A DNA stretch of 46,792 nt from Fusobacteriaceae bacterium UBA2433. Its GTDB lineage: Bacteria > Fusobacteriota > Fusobacteriia > Fusobacteriales > Fusobacteriaceae. Below the pieces are notes generated by a model. The model had not been told where the DNA came from. It ran no database searches and worked only from the letters and a program-made list of their open reading frames with translations. Below are positions 1 through 9,224 of this stretch, piece after piece; positions within the stretch are counted from its first letter, which is position 1, and each line of letters begins with the position of its first letter. The DNA is taken from NCBI GenBank assembly GCA_002342785.1, contig DDQV01000139.1, positions 1-46,792 of the forward strand. The letters run 5' to 3'. The position numbers and the translations under genes were made by a program.

Positions 1-8
1 CTATTCAT
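1..8 (-). CDS. 5' end of an unidentified gene, cut by the window edge
   Basis: On the minus strand an ATG lies at 8-6. It is preceded by AAGGAG (complement of 16-21) at 7-base spacing, which overlaps the end of manA. Only two codons and part of a third are inside the window, so the product cannot be named. The close spacing suggests it is co-transcribed with manA. Confidence 0.5.
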
Positions 9-19
9 AGTTGATCTCC

Positions 20-988
20 TTATAAAAAAGATTTGAGGATCTCAATTTTCCCTTCAATTTTAATCTCTAATCCAGCTGGAATGAAATAAGTATCTCCTTT
101 AACTGCCTTATATCTATTTTGAGAATGTAAAATAGTTCCATCTCCATCTAATATAGAATATACTTTAAAATTAGCATTAATTTCATCTGTAAATACTCCA
201 TCAACTAATAGTTTATCCAAATGAAAATATTTTCCTCTTACTATTTCCTGCTTAGAAGCTCCTACTAATTTAATAGAAATTCTAGTCTCATTAGTTGTAA
301 TAACAGGTTTTTCATCAAAGTTAATTACATCTGCTGCTTTATCAAGATGAAGGTCTCTTAATTTACCATCTACTTTTCTATCAAAATCATAAATTCTATA
401 AGTAGTATCGGAATTCTGCTGCGTTTCACACATAAGCACAGAACCTTCTAAACTTGCATGTACAAGACCTGGATTTACATTAATACAATCACCTTTTTTT
501 ACTGAAATAATATTAAATAGATTATCAAATTCATTATTTTTAGATTTTTTTAAAAACTCTTCCTTAGTTATTCCATCTTTAGTTCCCATAATAAGTTTAG
601 CATCATCACTAGCTTCTATGATATACCATGCTTCAGATTTTCCAAATTCTTTTTCCACTCTTAAAGCATATTCATCACTAGGATGTACTTGTACAGATAA
701 TCTATCATTTACATCTAAGTACTTTATCAAAAGCGGAAATTTACCTTGAAATCTTTCAATAACTTCTTTTCCTAATATCTCAAAACCAAATTCTTTTACT
801 AATTCTTCTAAACTATCTCCCTTAAATTTACCTGATTCTACATATGACATTCCATTTTTATGTGAACTTACTTCCCACGATTCTCCATAAATAGCATTTG
901 TAGGTAAGTTCATATTTAAAATTTCTTCAAAGGCTCTTCCACCCCAAACTTTTTCTATAAAACATTTTTTAAATTTTAATGGATACAC
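20..988 (-). CDS. manA: Mannose-6-phosphate isomerase, class I, short form
   Basis: Cytosolic zinc enzyme that interconverts mannose 6-phosphate and fructose 6-phosphate, linking mannose use and sugar-nucleotide synthesis to glycolysis. The 322-residue length matches the short Firmicutes-type ManA. Visible motifs are QVHPSD (H102), GKSEAWY (E119) and NPGLVHA (H177), which fit the zinc ligands of the family, followed by TYRIYDFDR near the active-site arginine. The start is supported by AAGGGAGG just upstream. A TATAAT-like box on the minus strand (1027-1022) could serve as its promoter, but I see no convincing -35. The gene downstream (1-8) looks co-transcribed. The name is firm. Whether the enzyme also serves surface polysaccharide synthesis cannot be told here. 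Confidence 0.93.
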   Translation of the reverse strand: MYPLKFKKCFIEKVWGGRAFEEILNMNLPTNAIYGESWEVSSHKNGMSYVESGKFKGDSLEELVKEFGFEILGKEVIERFQGKFPLLIKYLDVNDRLSVQVHPSDEYALRVEKEFGKSEAWYIIEASDDAKLIMGTKDGITKEEFLKKSKNNEFDNLFNIISVKKGDCINVNPGLVHASLEGSVLMCETQQNSDTTYRIYDFDRKVDGKLRDLHLDKAADVINFDEKPVITTNETRISIKLVGASKQEIVRGKYFHLDKLLVDGVFTDEINANFKVYSILDGDGTILHSQNRYKAVKGDTYFIPAGLEIKIEGKIEILKSFL

Positions 989-1122
989 ATTATTCCTCCC
1001 TTAAATTTTATTATTTAATTTATTATACTCTATTTAAATTAAGTTGTATATACAGGTTTACTAAAATAAAATCAAAATATTATTTAAATATCAAAAATTT
1101 TAATTATTGTATATTAAATTTA

Positions 1123-1151
1123 TTAAGAGATAGGTCAATAAATATCTCTAA
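1123..1151 (-). terminator. Weak hairpin downstream of ispG
   Basis: AGAGATA and TATCTCT can pair across a loop of about 11 bases, 53 bases past the ispG stop on the minus strand, followed by a mixed T/A tail. The stem is short and the U-run is broken, so this is only a possible terminator. Confidence 0.3.
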
Positions 1152-1203
1152 TCTCAATAGAAAATATTTTCAAATTATAGTTTCCAAAAGCTACCATCTC
1201 TGT

Positions 1204-2265
1204 TTAAGTAGTTAATAATTCATCTTCCTCTATAAGTTTCTTCAATTCCTTTAAAATCTCTTTTTCTTCAATTGTTTTTATTATTTTTCCTTTTTTAAAT
1301 AATATTCCTACACCATTTCCTCCAGCTACACCATAATCGGCTTCACGAGCTTCTCCAGGACCATTTACTATACATCCCATAACAGCAATCTTAATTGGTT
1401 TCCCATAATTATAAAATTCTTGTTCCACTTTTTTAGTTAATCCTATTAGATCTATTTCAGTTCTTCCACAAGTTGGGCAAGAAACAATCTCAGTTCCTAA
1501 TTTTCCAATTCCCAATACTTTTAATATCTCTTTAGCTACTCCTATTTCCTCTATAGGATTTTCTGTCAAAGAAACTCTAATTGTATCTCCTATACCATCT
1601 ATTAAAAGACTTCCTATACCTATAGCTGATTTTATACTCCCTTGAAAATAAGTTCCTGCTTCTGTTACTCCTAGATGTAAAGGATAATCTATTTTTTCTG
1701 ATATTATTTGATAGGCTTTCCTCATTATCTTAACATTACTAGCTTTCAAAGATATTATTATATTTTCAAACCCATATTTTTCCAATAAATTTATATGATA
1801 CATTCCACTTTCTACTAAAGCTTCTGGTGTAACTTTACCATATTTTTTTAAAATTTCCTTCTCTAAAGATCCACCATTTACACCTATTCTAATAGGTATA
1901 TTATACTCTTTAGCTTTATCAACCACTTCCTTTACTCTCTCATCAGATCCTATATTCCCTGGATTTATTCGAAGTTTATCTATACCATTTTCTATAGCTA
2001 ATAGTGCTAATTTATAATCGAAATGAATGTCTGCAACTAAAGGAATATTAATTTGTTTTTTTATCTCCTTTATAGCTTTAGCTGCCTCTATGTTATTTAC
2101 AGTCACCCTAACTAATTGACACCCTAAATTTTCTAATTCTTTTATTTGTATTACTGTTTTTTTTATATCTGCTGTACTTGTGTTTGTCATAGATTGAATG
2201 ATTACATCTTCACTTCCGCCTATATAGATATTTCCCACTTTTATTCTTTTAGTTTTTTTCATCAT
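1204..2265 (-). CDS. ispG: 4-hydroxy-3-methylbut-2-en-1-yl diphosphate synthase (GcpE)
   Basis: [4Fe-4S] enzyme of the MEP isoprenoid pathway that reduces methylerythritol cyclodiphosphate to HMBPP. At 353 residues it has the length of the short bacterial form. The N-terminal TIM barrel starts with the family signature IQSMTNTSTAD. The cluster ligands are the CPTC pair (C263, C266) and C298 in GCIVNGPGEA. The start is the first of two ATG codons, 6 bases after AGGAG. That start lies 14-17 bases inside the 3' end of the upstream ankyrin lipoprotein gene, so the two are probably translationally coupled. The pairing of ispG with an ankyrin lipoprotein has no obvious functional logic. The identification itself is secure. 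Confidence 0.96.
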   Translation of the reverse strand: MMKKTKRIKVGNIYIGGSEDVIIQSMTNTSTADIKKTVIQIKELENLGCQLVRVTVNNIEAAKAIKEIKKQINIPLVADIHFDYKLALLAIENGIDKLRINPGNIGSDERVKEVVDKAKEYNIPIRIGVNGGSLEKEILKKYGKVTPEALVESGMYHINLLEKYGFENIIISLKASNVKIMRKAYQIISEKIDYPLHLGVTEAGTYFQGSIKSAIGIGSLLIDGIGDTIRVSLTENPIEEIGVAKEILKVLGIGKLGTEIVSCPTCGRTEIDLIGLTKKVEQEFYNYGKPIKIAVMGCIVNGPGEAREADYGVAGGNGVGILFKKGKIIKTIEEKEILKELKKLIEEDELLTT

Positions 2266-3160
2266 CTTCCACTCCTAATTTTAAAAGTAATTCTACCATC
2301 TTTTCATCTTTATTTTTTCTAGCTATTTTAATAGGTTTATCACCATAAGATGAATAATTTTTATCACTACCTATTTCTATTATTTTTTTTACTGCATCAT
2401 AATATGAATTTGATATACTTCGAAGGTATACTTCTCCCAATATATTTTCTCCATCTTTATTTTTATAGTTTAAATTTAAATTTTTAGTTAGAAGCATAAT
2501 AATAATATCTTCATCGTATGCATAATATATTGCAGAATTTTTTCTATCATCGATTTTATTTATATCAACTTTATTTTCTAAGATTAATTTTACTACTTCT
2601 TTATTCCTTTTAGATGTTGCCCACATCAAAGGTGTCCATTGGTCACTATCTGCTATATTTAAATCAACTTTATTTAGAATTAATTCTTTAACATAACTAT
2701 CAGATTTCATTTTAATAAAATTTATAATTAATGGTATTCCCTGATTATTTATATAATTTATGTCTGAACCCGCTTCTATCAAAATCTCTAAAGCTTTTTT
2801 GGACCTCACAAAATCTATAGCTCTTTTAGTTTCTTTATAAGATATTATATTCCTCATTTTTTCAAAAGGTGTTTCCATCTCTAATTCCACTCCATAATTT
2901 ATAATTTCTTTTAAACTTTTAAGACTATTATTTTTTACTATTTTCATTAGGAGAGTCTCTCCATCTACACTTCTATAATTTGGATTAAATCCATTTTCCA
3001 AAAATAATTTTAAACTCATAGCATCATCTAAAGCTATCGCTTGCTCTACCATGGAATATGATATTTCTACTTTTTCTATCTTTATAATTTTTTCATCTTT
3101 TATATTACTGCAAGAAAGCATTAACACTCCTAATATAATAGTCATCAATAATTTTTTCAT
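2249..3160 (-). CDS. Ankyrin-repeat lipoprotein
   Basis: The 303-residue protein begins with a lipoprotein signal (MKKLLMTIILGVLMLSC, lipobox LMLS-C), so it is predicted to be lipid-anchored outside the inner membrane. The body is a run of about six to seven ankyrin repeats, seen as recurring phrases such as DGETLLMKIVK, DQWTPLMWATSKRN and ENILGEVYL at spacings near 30-35 residues. Ankyrin repeats bind other proteins, and no catalytic motif is visible. It overlaps the start of ispG by 17 bases and follows typA after an intrinsic terminator, so it is the first gene of a two-gene unit. The partner is unknown and the cellular role cannot be inferred. Confidence 0.85.
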   Translation of the reverse strand: MKKLLMTIILGVLMLSCSNIKDEKIIKIEKVEISYSMVEQAIALDDAMSLKLFLENGFNPNYRSVDGETLLMKIVKNNSLKSLKEIINYGVELEMETPFEKMRNIISYKETKRAIDFVRSKKALEILIEAGSDINYINNQGIPLIINFIKMKSDSYVKELILNKVDLNIADSDQWTPLMWATSKRNKEVVKLILENKVDINKIDDRKNSAIYYAYDEDIIIMLLTKNLNLNYKNKDGENILGEVYLRSISNSYYDAVKKIIEIGSDKNYSSYGDKPIKIARKNKDEKMVELLLKLGVEDDEKN

Positions 3161-3246
3161 AAAACCTCCACTATGAATAATTTGAAATTTTTAATTTGTT
3201 TTGTAAATTTTAAAAACTACTCTAATTGTACATTATTTTATATAAA

Positions 3247-3280
3247 AAAAATAGATGTGATTTTAAATCACATCTATTTT
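3247..3280 (-). terminator. Intrinsic terminator of typA
   Basis: AAAATAGATGTGATTT pairs perfectly with AAATCACATCTATTTT (16-bp arms, almost no loop beyond the central bases). On the minus strand it is followed by a run of T. It begins 8 bases after the typA stop and closes the rarA-typA unit. Confidence 0.9.
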
Positions 3281-3287
3281 AAGTTAT

Positions 3288-5099
3288 CTATCTAACCGTT
3301 CCTCTTCCTGCTCTCTTTCGGTCACCTTCTGTTAAATATCTCTTTCTCATTCTAATACTTAATGGTGTGATTTCTACTAGTTCATCATCAGCAATATATT
3401 CTAATGCTTGTTCTAATGTAAACTCTCTAGCTGGAGCTAATTTTGTAACAGCATCTGTTCCAGAAGCTCTCATATTTGTAAGTTGTTTTCCTCTAGTGAC
3501 ATTTACAGTTAAATCATTTTCTCTAGAATGTTGACCAACGATCATCCCTTCATATACTTCTAATCCAGCGTTAGCGAATAAAGTTCCTCTAGATTGTACA
3601 TTTCCCAATGAATACGCAGTAGTTGTACCATGTTCAATAGAAATTAATACACCTCTTTGTCTAGTTGGTACTTCACCTTTATATGCTTCATAATCAAAGA
3701 ATGAATGATTTAATATTCCTGTTCCTCTAGTCTCTGTCATGAATTCATTTCTAAATCCAATAAGTCCCCTTGCAGGTACTTTGAATTCTAATCTTGTATA
3801 TCCATCAGTTCCTTGAATCATATTGATCATTTCACCTTTTCTGATTCCTAATTTTTCAATTACTACACCAGTAAATTCATCTGCTACATCAATTATAGCT
3901 AATTCAATAGGTTCAGATTTTACTCCATCAATAGTTCTCATGATAACTTGAGGTTTAGCTACTTGTAATTCAAACCCTTCCCTTCTCATATTTTCTATTA
4001 ATATAGATAATTGAAGTTCCCCTCTACCCTTTACTATAAAAGCATCAGCAGATTCAGTTCTTTCTATTTTCATACTTACATTATGTTCTACTTCTTTAGC
4101 TAATCTATCCCAAATATTTCTAGAAGTTACAAATTTACCTTCTCTTCCAACAAATGGAGACGTACTTACCATAAATGTCATAGCTAGTGTAGGTTCATCT
4201 ATATCTATTAATGGTAATGCTATAGGATTAGTCCTATCTGCAATTGTTTCACCAATATCAAATTTCTCTGTTCCAGCAATCGTTACAATATCACCACATA
4301 CTGCTGCATCTAATTCTATTCTATTCATTCCTTCAGCACCAAATATTCTAGTGATTTTGAAATTTACCATCTCTCCATCTCTTTTGATTAAAGTTACCTC
4401 TTGGTTTTTATTTAAAACACCATTATGTATTCTTCCAGTTGCTAATTTCCCTAAATAATTATCTGGAGCTATATTAGTAACTAACATTTGTACTGGAGCT
4501 TTAGGATCTCCCTCAGGATCTTTTACATGTTTTACAATTGTTTCAAATAATGGTTGCATATTTAGATCTTCATCTTCAATTTCAAATTTTGCAAACCCAT
4601 TTTTAGCTGAAGCAAATACTACTGGAAATTCTAATTGATGATCATTTGCACCTAATTCAACAAATAAATCAAATACTAGATCTACTATTGCTTCAGGAGT
4701 ACAATTTGGTCTATCAATTTTATTTATTACAACAATTGGATCTAATCCATGCTCTAACGCTTGTTTTAAAACATATTTAGTTTGTGGCATTACACCTTCA
4801 AATGCATCTACTAATAATAAAACTGAATCTACCATTTTTAATATTCTTTGTACTTCCCCACCAAAGTCAGCATGGCCTGGAGTATCTACTATATTTATCT
4901 TATATCCTCCAAAATCAAGGGAAGCATTCTTAGACAAGATTGTAATTCCTCTTTCCTTTTCTATATCATTTGAGTCCATTGCTCTCTCAACAAGTTCTTC
5001 TCTTTCTCCAAATACTCCTGATTGTCTTAACATTGCATCTACTAATGTTGTTTTACCGTGATCTACATGAGCTATAATAGCTATATTCTTTATGTTCAC
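3288..5099 (-). CDS. typA: Ribosome-binding translational GTPase TypA/BipA
   Basis: Translation-factor GTPase of the EF-G family that assists 50S assembly and growth under stress. At 603 residues it is full length. The G1 loop HVDHGKTT is near residue 11, followed by the switch region ERGITI, G3 DTPGHADF and G4 NKID. The domain III/V region and the C-terminal TypA-specific domain (QRGVLISIEHG, then SRENDLTVNVTRGKQLTNMR) follow in order. The start is GTG, preceded by AGAGGAG. It lies 33 bases after rarA in the same direction and ends at a strong terminator, so rarA-typA is probably one transcript. A short TGCC/GGCA hairpin sits just before the ribosome-binding site. Confidence 0.97.
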   Translation of the reverse strand: MNIKNIAIIAHVDHGKTTLVDAMLRQSGVFGEREELVERAMDSNDIEKERGITILSKNASLDFGGYKINIVDTPGHADFGGEVQRILKMVDSVLLLVDAFEGVMPQTKYVLKQALEHGLDPIVVINKIDRPNCTPEAIVDLVFDLFVELGANDHQLEFPVVFASAKNGFAKFEIEDEDLNMQPLFETIVKHVKDPEGDPKAPVQMLVTNIAPDNYLGKLATGRIHNGVLNKNQEVTLIKRDGEMVNFKITRIFGAEGMNRIELDAAVCGDIVTIAGTEKFDIGETIADRTNPIALPLIDIDEPTLAMTFMVSTSPFVGREGKFVTSRNIWDRLAKEVEHNVSMKIERTESADAFIVKGRGELQLSILIENMRREGFELQVAKPQVIMRTIDGVKSEPIELAIIDVADEFTGVVIEKLGIRKGEMINMIQGTDGYTRLEFKVPARGLIGFRNEFMTETRGTGILNHSFFDYEAYKGEVPTRQRGVLISIEHGTTTAYSLGNVQSRGTLFANAGLEVYEGMIVGQHSRENDLTVNVTRGKQLTNMRASGTDAVTKLAPAREFTLEQALEYIADDELVEITPLSIRMRKRYLTEGDRKRAGRGTVR

Positions 5100-5132
5100 T
5101 GTTTCTCCTCTTTTGCCTCGTTTGGCATCTAT

Positions 5133-6383
5133 TTAATTTTTTTCTCTACTATATTTAACCTTCCACAACTTATTTAATTTTTCTAAAATTAATCGTTCGT
5201 TCTTATTGTTCTGTGGAAAATAATAAACTTTATTATTTTTTTTATACTCTTGATATACATAATTCCCATCGTAACTATGGGGATATTTATAATCTTTTTT
5301 CCCTAAATCAGTTAAATGACGTGGAACTTCTTCTATAACACCTTTTTTTATATCCATCATAGCTAAGTTTATAGCTTCATATGAACTCGATGATTTTGAA
5401 GATATGGCAAGATAGATAGTTACTTGAGATAATATAATCCTTACCTCTGGCATTCCTATTTTTTCACAGGCCATAATAGCGGCATTAGCCATATTTAAAG
5501 CCTCTGGATTAGCCATTCCTATATCTTCTGACGCGCTAATCAATAATCTTCTAGCAATATATCTAGGATCTTCTCCACCGTCTAACATCTTTGCCAACCA
5601 GTATACAGCAGCATCTGGATCAGAGCCTCTTATACTTTTAATAAATGCTGAGATGGTATTATATTTATCTTCTTTTTTATGGTAACCTACTTTTCTCTTT
5701 AAGAGAAGATTTTCCACTTCTTCTAAAGTCATTGTCTCTCCTACTTCTGAAATCATTTCTAGATAATTTAAAGCTATCCTTCCATCTCCAGCTGAGAGTT
5801 CTTCTATATAAAGTTTTATCTCAAAATCTAATTTTATATTTTTATAAATAAGTGCATTCTCAATAAGTTTTATAATTTCATCTTTAGTTAACTTTTCAAA
5901 TTCAAAGATCATTGATCTAGAAAGAAGAGCATTGTTAAGTACATAATATGGATTTTCTGTAGTTGCTCCTATTAAGATTATTAACCCATCTTCCGTATGA
6001 GGTAAAAGTGCATCTTGTTGTAATTTATTAAATCTATGGATTTCATCTAAAAATAATAGTGTCCTCTTATTTTCTAATTCCAATCTTCTATTGGCTCGAT
6101 CTATAACCTGCCGAAAATCATTCAAATTAGCAGTAGTTGCATTTAATTTTTCAAAACTAAAATCTAATTCCTTTGAAATTAAAACACCTAAAGATGTTTT
6201 TCCTGTCCCAGGGGGACCAAAAAATATAGAATTGATCATCTTTCCTTTTTTTATTAATTTTCTTAAAACACTATCATTACCTATGATTTTATCTTGCCCT
6301 ATATACTCGTCTAAAGTTTTAGGACGCATAACATAAGCAAGTGGTCTAATCCCATCATAATTTTTTTGAAAAAGTGTATTCAT
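5133..6383 (-). CDS. rarA: Replication-associated recombination protein A (AAA+ ATPase)
   Basis: RarA/MgsA/WRNIP1-family AAA+ ATPase that acts at stalled replication forks. Order of features: MRPKTLDEYIGQ, Walker A GPPGTGKTS, Walker B LLFLDEIHRF, sensor 1 GATTENP, then the C-terminal tetramerisation region ending in the DLGKKDYKYPHSYDGNYV stretch typical of the family. I start it at the ATG at 6383 (MNTLFQKN), because GGAG lies six bases upstream and this gives the usual 15-20 residues before MRP. An in-frame ATG at 6437 would add 18 unrelated residues. A TGATATAAT promoter box overlaps the region just upstream (see the promoter entry), which makes the 5' end unusual. typA follows 33 bases downstream. 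Confidence 0.93.
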   Translation of the reverse strand: MNTLFQKNYDGIRPLAYVMRPKTLDEYIGQDKIIGNDSVLRKLIKKGKMINSIFFGPPGTGKTSLGVLISKELDFSFEKLNATTANLNDFRQVIDRANRRLELENKRTLLFLDEIHRFNKLQQDALLPHTEDGLIILIGATTENPYYVLNNALLSRSMIFEFEKLTKDEIIKLIENALIYKNIKLDFEIKLYIEELSAGDGRIALNYLEMISEVGETMTLEEVENLLLKRKVGYHKKEDKYNTISAFIKSIRGSDPDAAVYWLAKMLDGGEDPRYIARRLLISASEDIGMANPEALNMANAAIMACEKIGMPEVRIILSQVTIYLAISSKSSSSYEAINLAMMDIKKGVIEEVPRHLTDLGKKDYKYPHSYDGNYVYQEYKKNNKVYYFPQNNKNERLILEKLNKLWKVKYSREKN

Positions 6384-6393
6384 TTCGATCTCC

Positions 6394-6423
6394 ATTATAT
6401 CACAAATTTCATTATCTGTACAA
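6394..6423 (-). promoter_or_regulatory. Possible rarA promoter with extended -10
   Basis: On the minus strand TTGTAC is followed after 18 bases by TATAAT (6399-6394), preceded by TGA to give TGATATAAT. Transcription would begin only about four bases before the rarA ATG at 6383, so either the mRNA is nearly leaderless or the match is fortuitous. Confidence 0.4.
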
Positions 6424-6511
6424 TATTTAAACAACATTTCATTTTAATAAAAAAAGTTTAAATTTAAATTTTTTATTTCTCTGTCACAACTTACAACACT
6501 TTACACAATTA

Positions 6512-6542
6512 AGGAGGCTAACCCTCTGCAGGTCAGCCTCCT
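6512..6542 (-). terminator. Hairpin downstream of secG
   Basis: AGGAGGCT (6512-6519) pairs with AGCCTCCT (6535-6542), with ACC/GGT pairing possible inside the loop. It begins five bases after the secG stop. The T-run that follows on the minus strand is weak (TTAATTGTG), but position and stem strength favour a terminator. Confidence 0.65.
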
Positions 6543-6546
6543 CTCT

Positions 6547-6771
6547 TTAACTTACTAGATATAATAATAATGCTACTATTAAAAATCCGGCCGCTACAAA
6601 TTCAGTAGCTTTAGCTAAGGGTCCACCATCATCATGTACACCAAAAATACTATTGGTAGCACCTGTTCCTATCCCCCCGCTCATACCTTTACTTCTGTCA
6701 GGTTGAATAATTACTAAAACGATTAAAGAAATCGCGAGTATGAATAAAATTACTGTTAAAAATGTAGCCAT
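6547..6771 (-). CDS. secG: Preprotein translocase subunit SecG
   Basis: Small inner-membrane subunit of the SecYEG channel that assists protein export. The 74 residues contain two hydrophobic helices, about residues 3-22 and 55-73. Between them lies the conserved cytosolic loop with QPDRSKGMSGGIG and a GGPLAKAT segment, which is diagnostic for SecG. A good ribosome-binding site (AGGAGG) precedes the ATG. The gene stands alone between purA (upstream in transcription, with its own terminator) and rarA, with a hairpin directly after its stop. No tRNA gene follows it, unlike in some other bacteria. Confidence 0.93.
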   Translation of the reverse strand: MATFLTVILFILAISLIVLVIIQPDRSKGMSGGIGTGATNSIFGVHDDGGPLAKATEFVAAGFLIVALLLYLVS

Positions 6772-6913
6772 TTTTTATCCTCCTAAAAACCTTTACTTTC
6801 TTAATATTATAACTTATTTTATTCTTTTTGTAAAAAAGTATTTCAAAAAATTTTAATATAGAATTTTTTTCAATTAACTTCAATTTTTTTATCTCCATTC
6901 GTTAAGAAAGAAG

Positions 6914-6935
6914 AGGCAGCTTTCGCCACCCCTTA
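6914..6935 (-). terminator. Intrinsic terminator of purA
   Basis: On the minus strand GGGGTGGC and GCTGCCTC pair, with some G-U pairs, across a GAAA tetraloop, followed by TTCTTTCTT. It starts four bases after the purA stop. Confidence 0.75.
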
Positions 6936-6938
6936 AAA

Positions 6939-8219
6939 TTAAAATTCTTTTCTAAATATATTTTGAGTTCTATCTGGACCTACTGAGATCATAGTGATTT
7001 CACATCCGATTATTTCTTCCATTCTAGCTACATATTTTTTACAATTTTCAGGTAATTCATCATATTCTCTCATTCCAGTGATATCTTCAGACCATCCTGG
7101 TAATGTTTCATATACAGGTACTGCTTTTTCAGTCATCTCAATAGCTGCTGGTATAGTAGTTAATACCTTTCCATCTATTTCATAACCTACACATATTTTT
7201 AATTCATCCATTCCACTTAATACATCTATTTTTGTTACTACTACATCTGTAAGACCATTTATAATTACAGCATATTTACCTACTACACCATCTAACCATC
7301 CACATCTTCTTGGTCTACCAGTAGTTGCACCAAATTCACTTCCAATTGCTCTTAATTTTTCCCCAGTTTCATCATTTAATTCAGTAATAAAAGGACCTTC
7401 TCCAACTCTAGTTGTATATGCTTTCATAACACCGATTACTCTGTCGATTTTAGACGGTGCTACTCCTACTCCTGTAGTAACTCCACCAGCAGTTGGTGAA
7501 CTAGAAGTTACATATGGATAAGTTCCAAAGTTGATATCTAACATCATAGCTTGAGCTCCTTCAAACATTACAATCTTACCACTATCTAAAGCTTCATTGA
7601 TCTCAGGAATAAAGTCAGCTATTCTATGTTTTAATAAATTTGAATATTCTGTAAAATCTGCCATGATTTCATCATAACTCATAGCTTCAGTATTATAGAT
7701 TTTTGTAAAAAGTTCATTCTTTTCATCTAAATTTATCTTTAATTTTTTTCCAAATGTTTCCATGTCTAGTAGATCTACTGCTCTTATTCCACATCTAGCT
7801 ATTTTATCAGCATAACAAGGACCTATTCCTCTTTTTGTTGTTCCAATTTTGTTGTTCCCTCTAGCTTCTTCTTTTACTATATCTAATTTAACATGGTAAG
7901 GCATTATAAGATGTGCTCTATCAGAAATAAATAAATGATCCACCTTAGCCCCTTTTGCTTCTAAAGTTGATAATTCATGTAGTAATACTTTTGGATCTAT
8001 TACTACTCCTGGCCCAATTACACATTTACCATTTCCATGTAACATTCCTGAAGGTAATAAGTGAAGAACAAATTTTTCTCCATCTACTACTACTGTATGT
8101 CCCGCATTGTTTCCACCTTGGAATCTAACTACATAATCTGCCTTATGTGCTAATACATCGATAATTTTACCTTTACCTTCGTCTCCCCATTGTGTTCCTA
8201 CTACTACATAACTTGCCAT
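6939..8219 (-). CDS. purA: Adenylosuccinate synthetase
   Basis: Catalyses the GTP-dependent joining of IMP and aspartate, the first committed step to AMP. The protein opens with VVVGTQWGDEGKGKIID, carrying the catalytic Asp of WGDEGKG, followed by FQGGNNAGHTVV with the catalytic His, then GTTKRGIGPCYADK and the C-terminal GRPRRCGWLD and NGLTDVVVTKIDVL signatures. I start it at the ATG at 8219 (MASYVVVG) because AGAGGTGG lies directly upstream. A further in-frame ATG at 8234 overlaps that site and is unlikely to be used. The resulting 426 residues match the family. It appears to be a single-gene unit with its own terminator. Confidence 0.97.
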   Translation of the reverse strand: MASYVVVGTQWGDEGKGKIIDVLAHKADYVVRFQGGNNAGHTVVVDGEKFVLHLLPSGMLHGNGKCVIGPGVVIDPKVLLHELSTLEAKGAKVDHLFISDRAHLIMPYHVKLDIVKEEARGNNKIGTTKRGIGPCYADKIARCGIRAVDLLDMETFGKKLKINLDEKNELFTKIYNTEAMSYDEIMADFTEYSNLLKHRIADFIPEINEALDSGKIVMFEGAQAMMLDINFGTYPYVTSSSPTAGGVTTGVGVAPSKIDRVIGVMKAYTTRVGEGPFITELNDETGEKLRAIGSEFGATTGRPRRCGWLDGVVGKYAVIINGLTDVVVTKIDVLSGMDELKICVGYEIDGKVLTTIPAAIEMTEKAVPVYETLPGWSEDITGMREYDELPENCKKYVARMEEIIGCEITMISVGPDRTQNIFRKEF

Positions 8220-8357
8220 GATCCACCTCTTCATTAGATTTATTTTTAATATTTATACCTTCCAATACAGAGTTCAAAAGATCTCCGACTTTACCAGAAT
8301 AAAGTATTATTTATTATTTAAATTTTTTGTCAAGAATTACGAAATCTTTTTTATTTT

Positions 8358-9068
8358 TTACCTAGTTTTTTTAATCTCTATATAGTTAATATTTTTTTGA
8401 TGTTTAAATGTAAATAGACTTTCAAATTCAGTCATAATATTTTCTTCTGCTAATGGACTGTTATGAAGATCTGCAGTATGATATACAACTTCATACCCTT
8501 CTACTTCTGGCATAAATTCCAATACATCTTCATAATATTTATCATGATCTGTTTTAAAAAATAATCTTCCATCATTAGATAATATTTGATCTAATAAAGC
8601 AAATAATTTAGGTTGAAGTATTCTATTTTTTTCTTTTCCTTCCCATGGATCTGGAAAATTGATATACAAACCTGCTATCTCTTCTTGTCCTATAAAATTA
8701 GTTATCTCTTCCCCACGTCTCTTTATAAACAATAAGTTACCTAACCCTAATTTTTCAGATCTTCTTGCTGAAAGAACCAATCTTTTAAATCTTATTTCCA
8801 AAGCCATATGATTTCTCTCTGGATGCCTAACACATATATCGTTGGCAAACATCCCACTACCAGAACCGATTTCTAAATAAATAGGATTATCATTTTTAAA
8901 AAAATCTTTCCACTTTCCTTTAAAAGAATCCATAATTTTTTTATCATACATAATATGATTTGGATGGTCTGCTAATTTTACCATATATGGATTATAATGT
9001 TTTCTTTCATAGTTAAAAAAGTGTTTCCACATCTCTCCTACATTATTATCATTTTTTATATTTGACAT
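8358..9068 (-). CDS. trmB: tRNA (guanine-N7)-methyltransferase
   Basis: SAM-dependent enzyme that makes m7G46 in tRNA variable loops. Motif I is IYLEIGSGSGMF, and the family markers IRFKRLVLSARRSEKLGL, GLYINFPDPWEGKEKNRIL and FKTDHDKYYEDVL are all visible. The last two contain the conserved D-P-W and T-D-H residues for tRNA and substrate. The start at 9068 (MSNIK) is chosen for GGAGG four bases upstream. An ATG at 9089 lies before that ribosome-binding site. The gene is flanked upstream by a long gene-poor region (9069-9793). No clear terminator was seen after its stop. Confidence 0.95.
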   Translation of the reverse strand: MSNIKNDNNVGEMWKHFFNYERKHYNPYMVKLADHPNHIMYDKKIMDSFKGKWKDFFKNDNPIYLEIGSGSGMFANDICVRHPERNHMALEIRFKRLVLSARRSEKLGLGNLLFIKRRGEEITNFIGQEEIAGLYINFPDPWEGKEKNRILQPKLFALLDQILSNDGRLFFKTDHDKYYEDVLEFMPEVEGYEVVYHTADLHNSPLAEENIMTEFESLFTFKHQKNINYIEIKKTR

Positions 9069-9224
9069 CTTGCCTCCATTTTTTACCAATAATACTTTTA
9101 TTAATTTTTTATTATATATTTTTTTTTATTTAATTTTTATCATATCATTTTCAGTACATTTCAGTATACTAAAAATTCCATATTCTGTCAATATCACTCT
9201 CTAAAACTAATATAAAAATAATTT

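Noticed and set aside
979..1215. 78-codon plus-strand ORF between manA and ispG
   Set aside because: No ribosome-binding site, low-complexity Tyr/Asn/Leu/Ser composition, and it overlaps both flanking genes on the opposite strand.
6481..6511. TCACAACTTACAACACTTTACACAA as another repeat arm
   Set aside because: It shares only the CACA rhythm with the family at 9284 and 15236, and the match is too weak.
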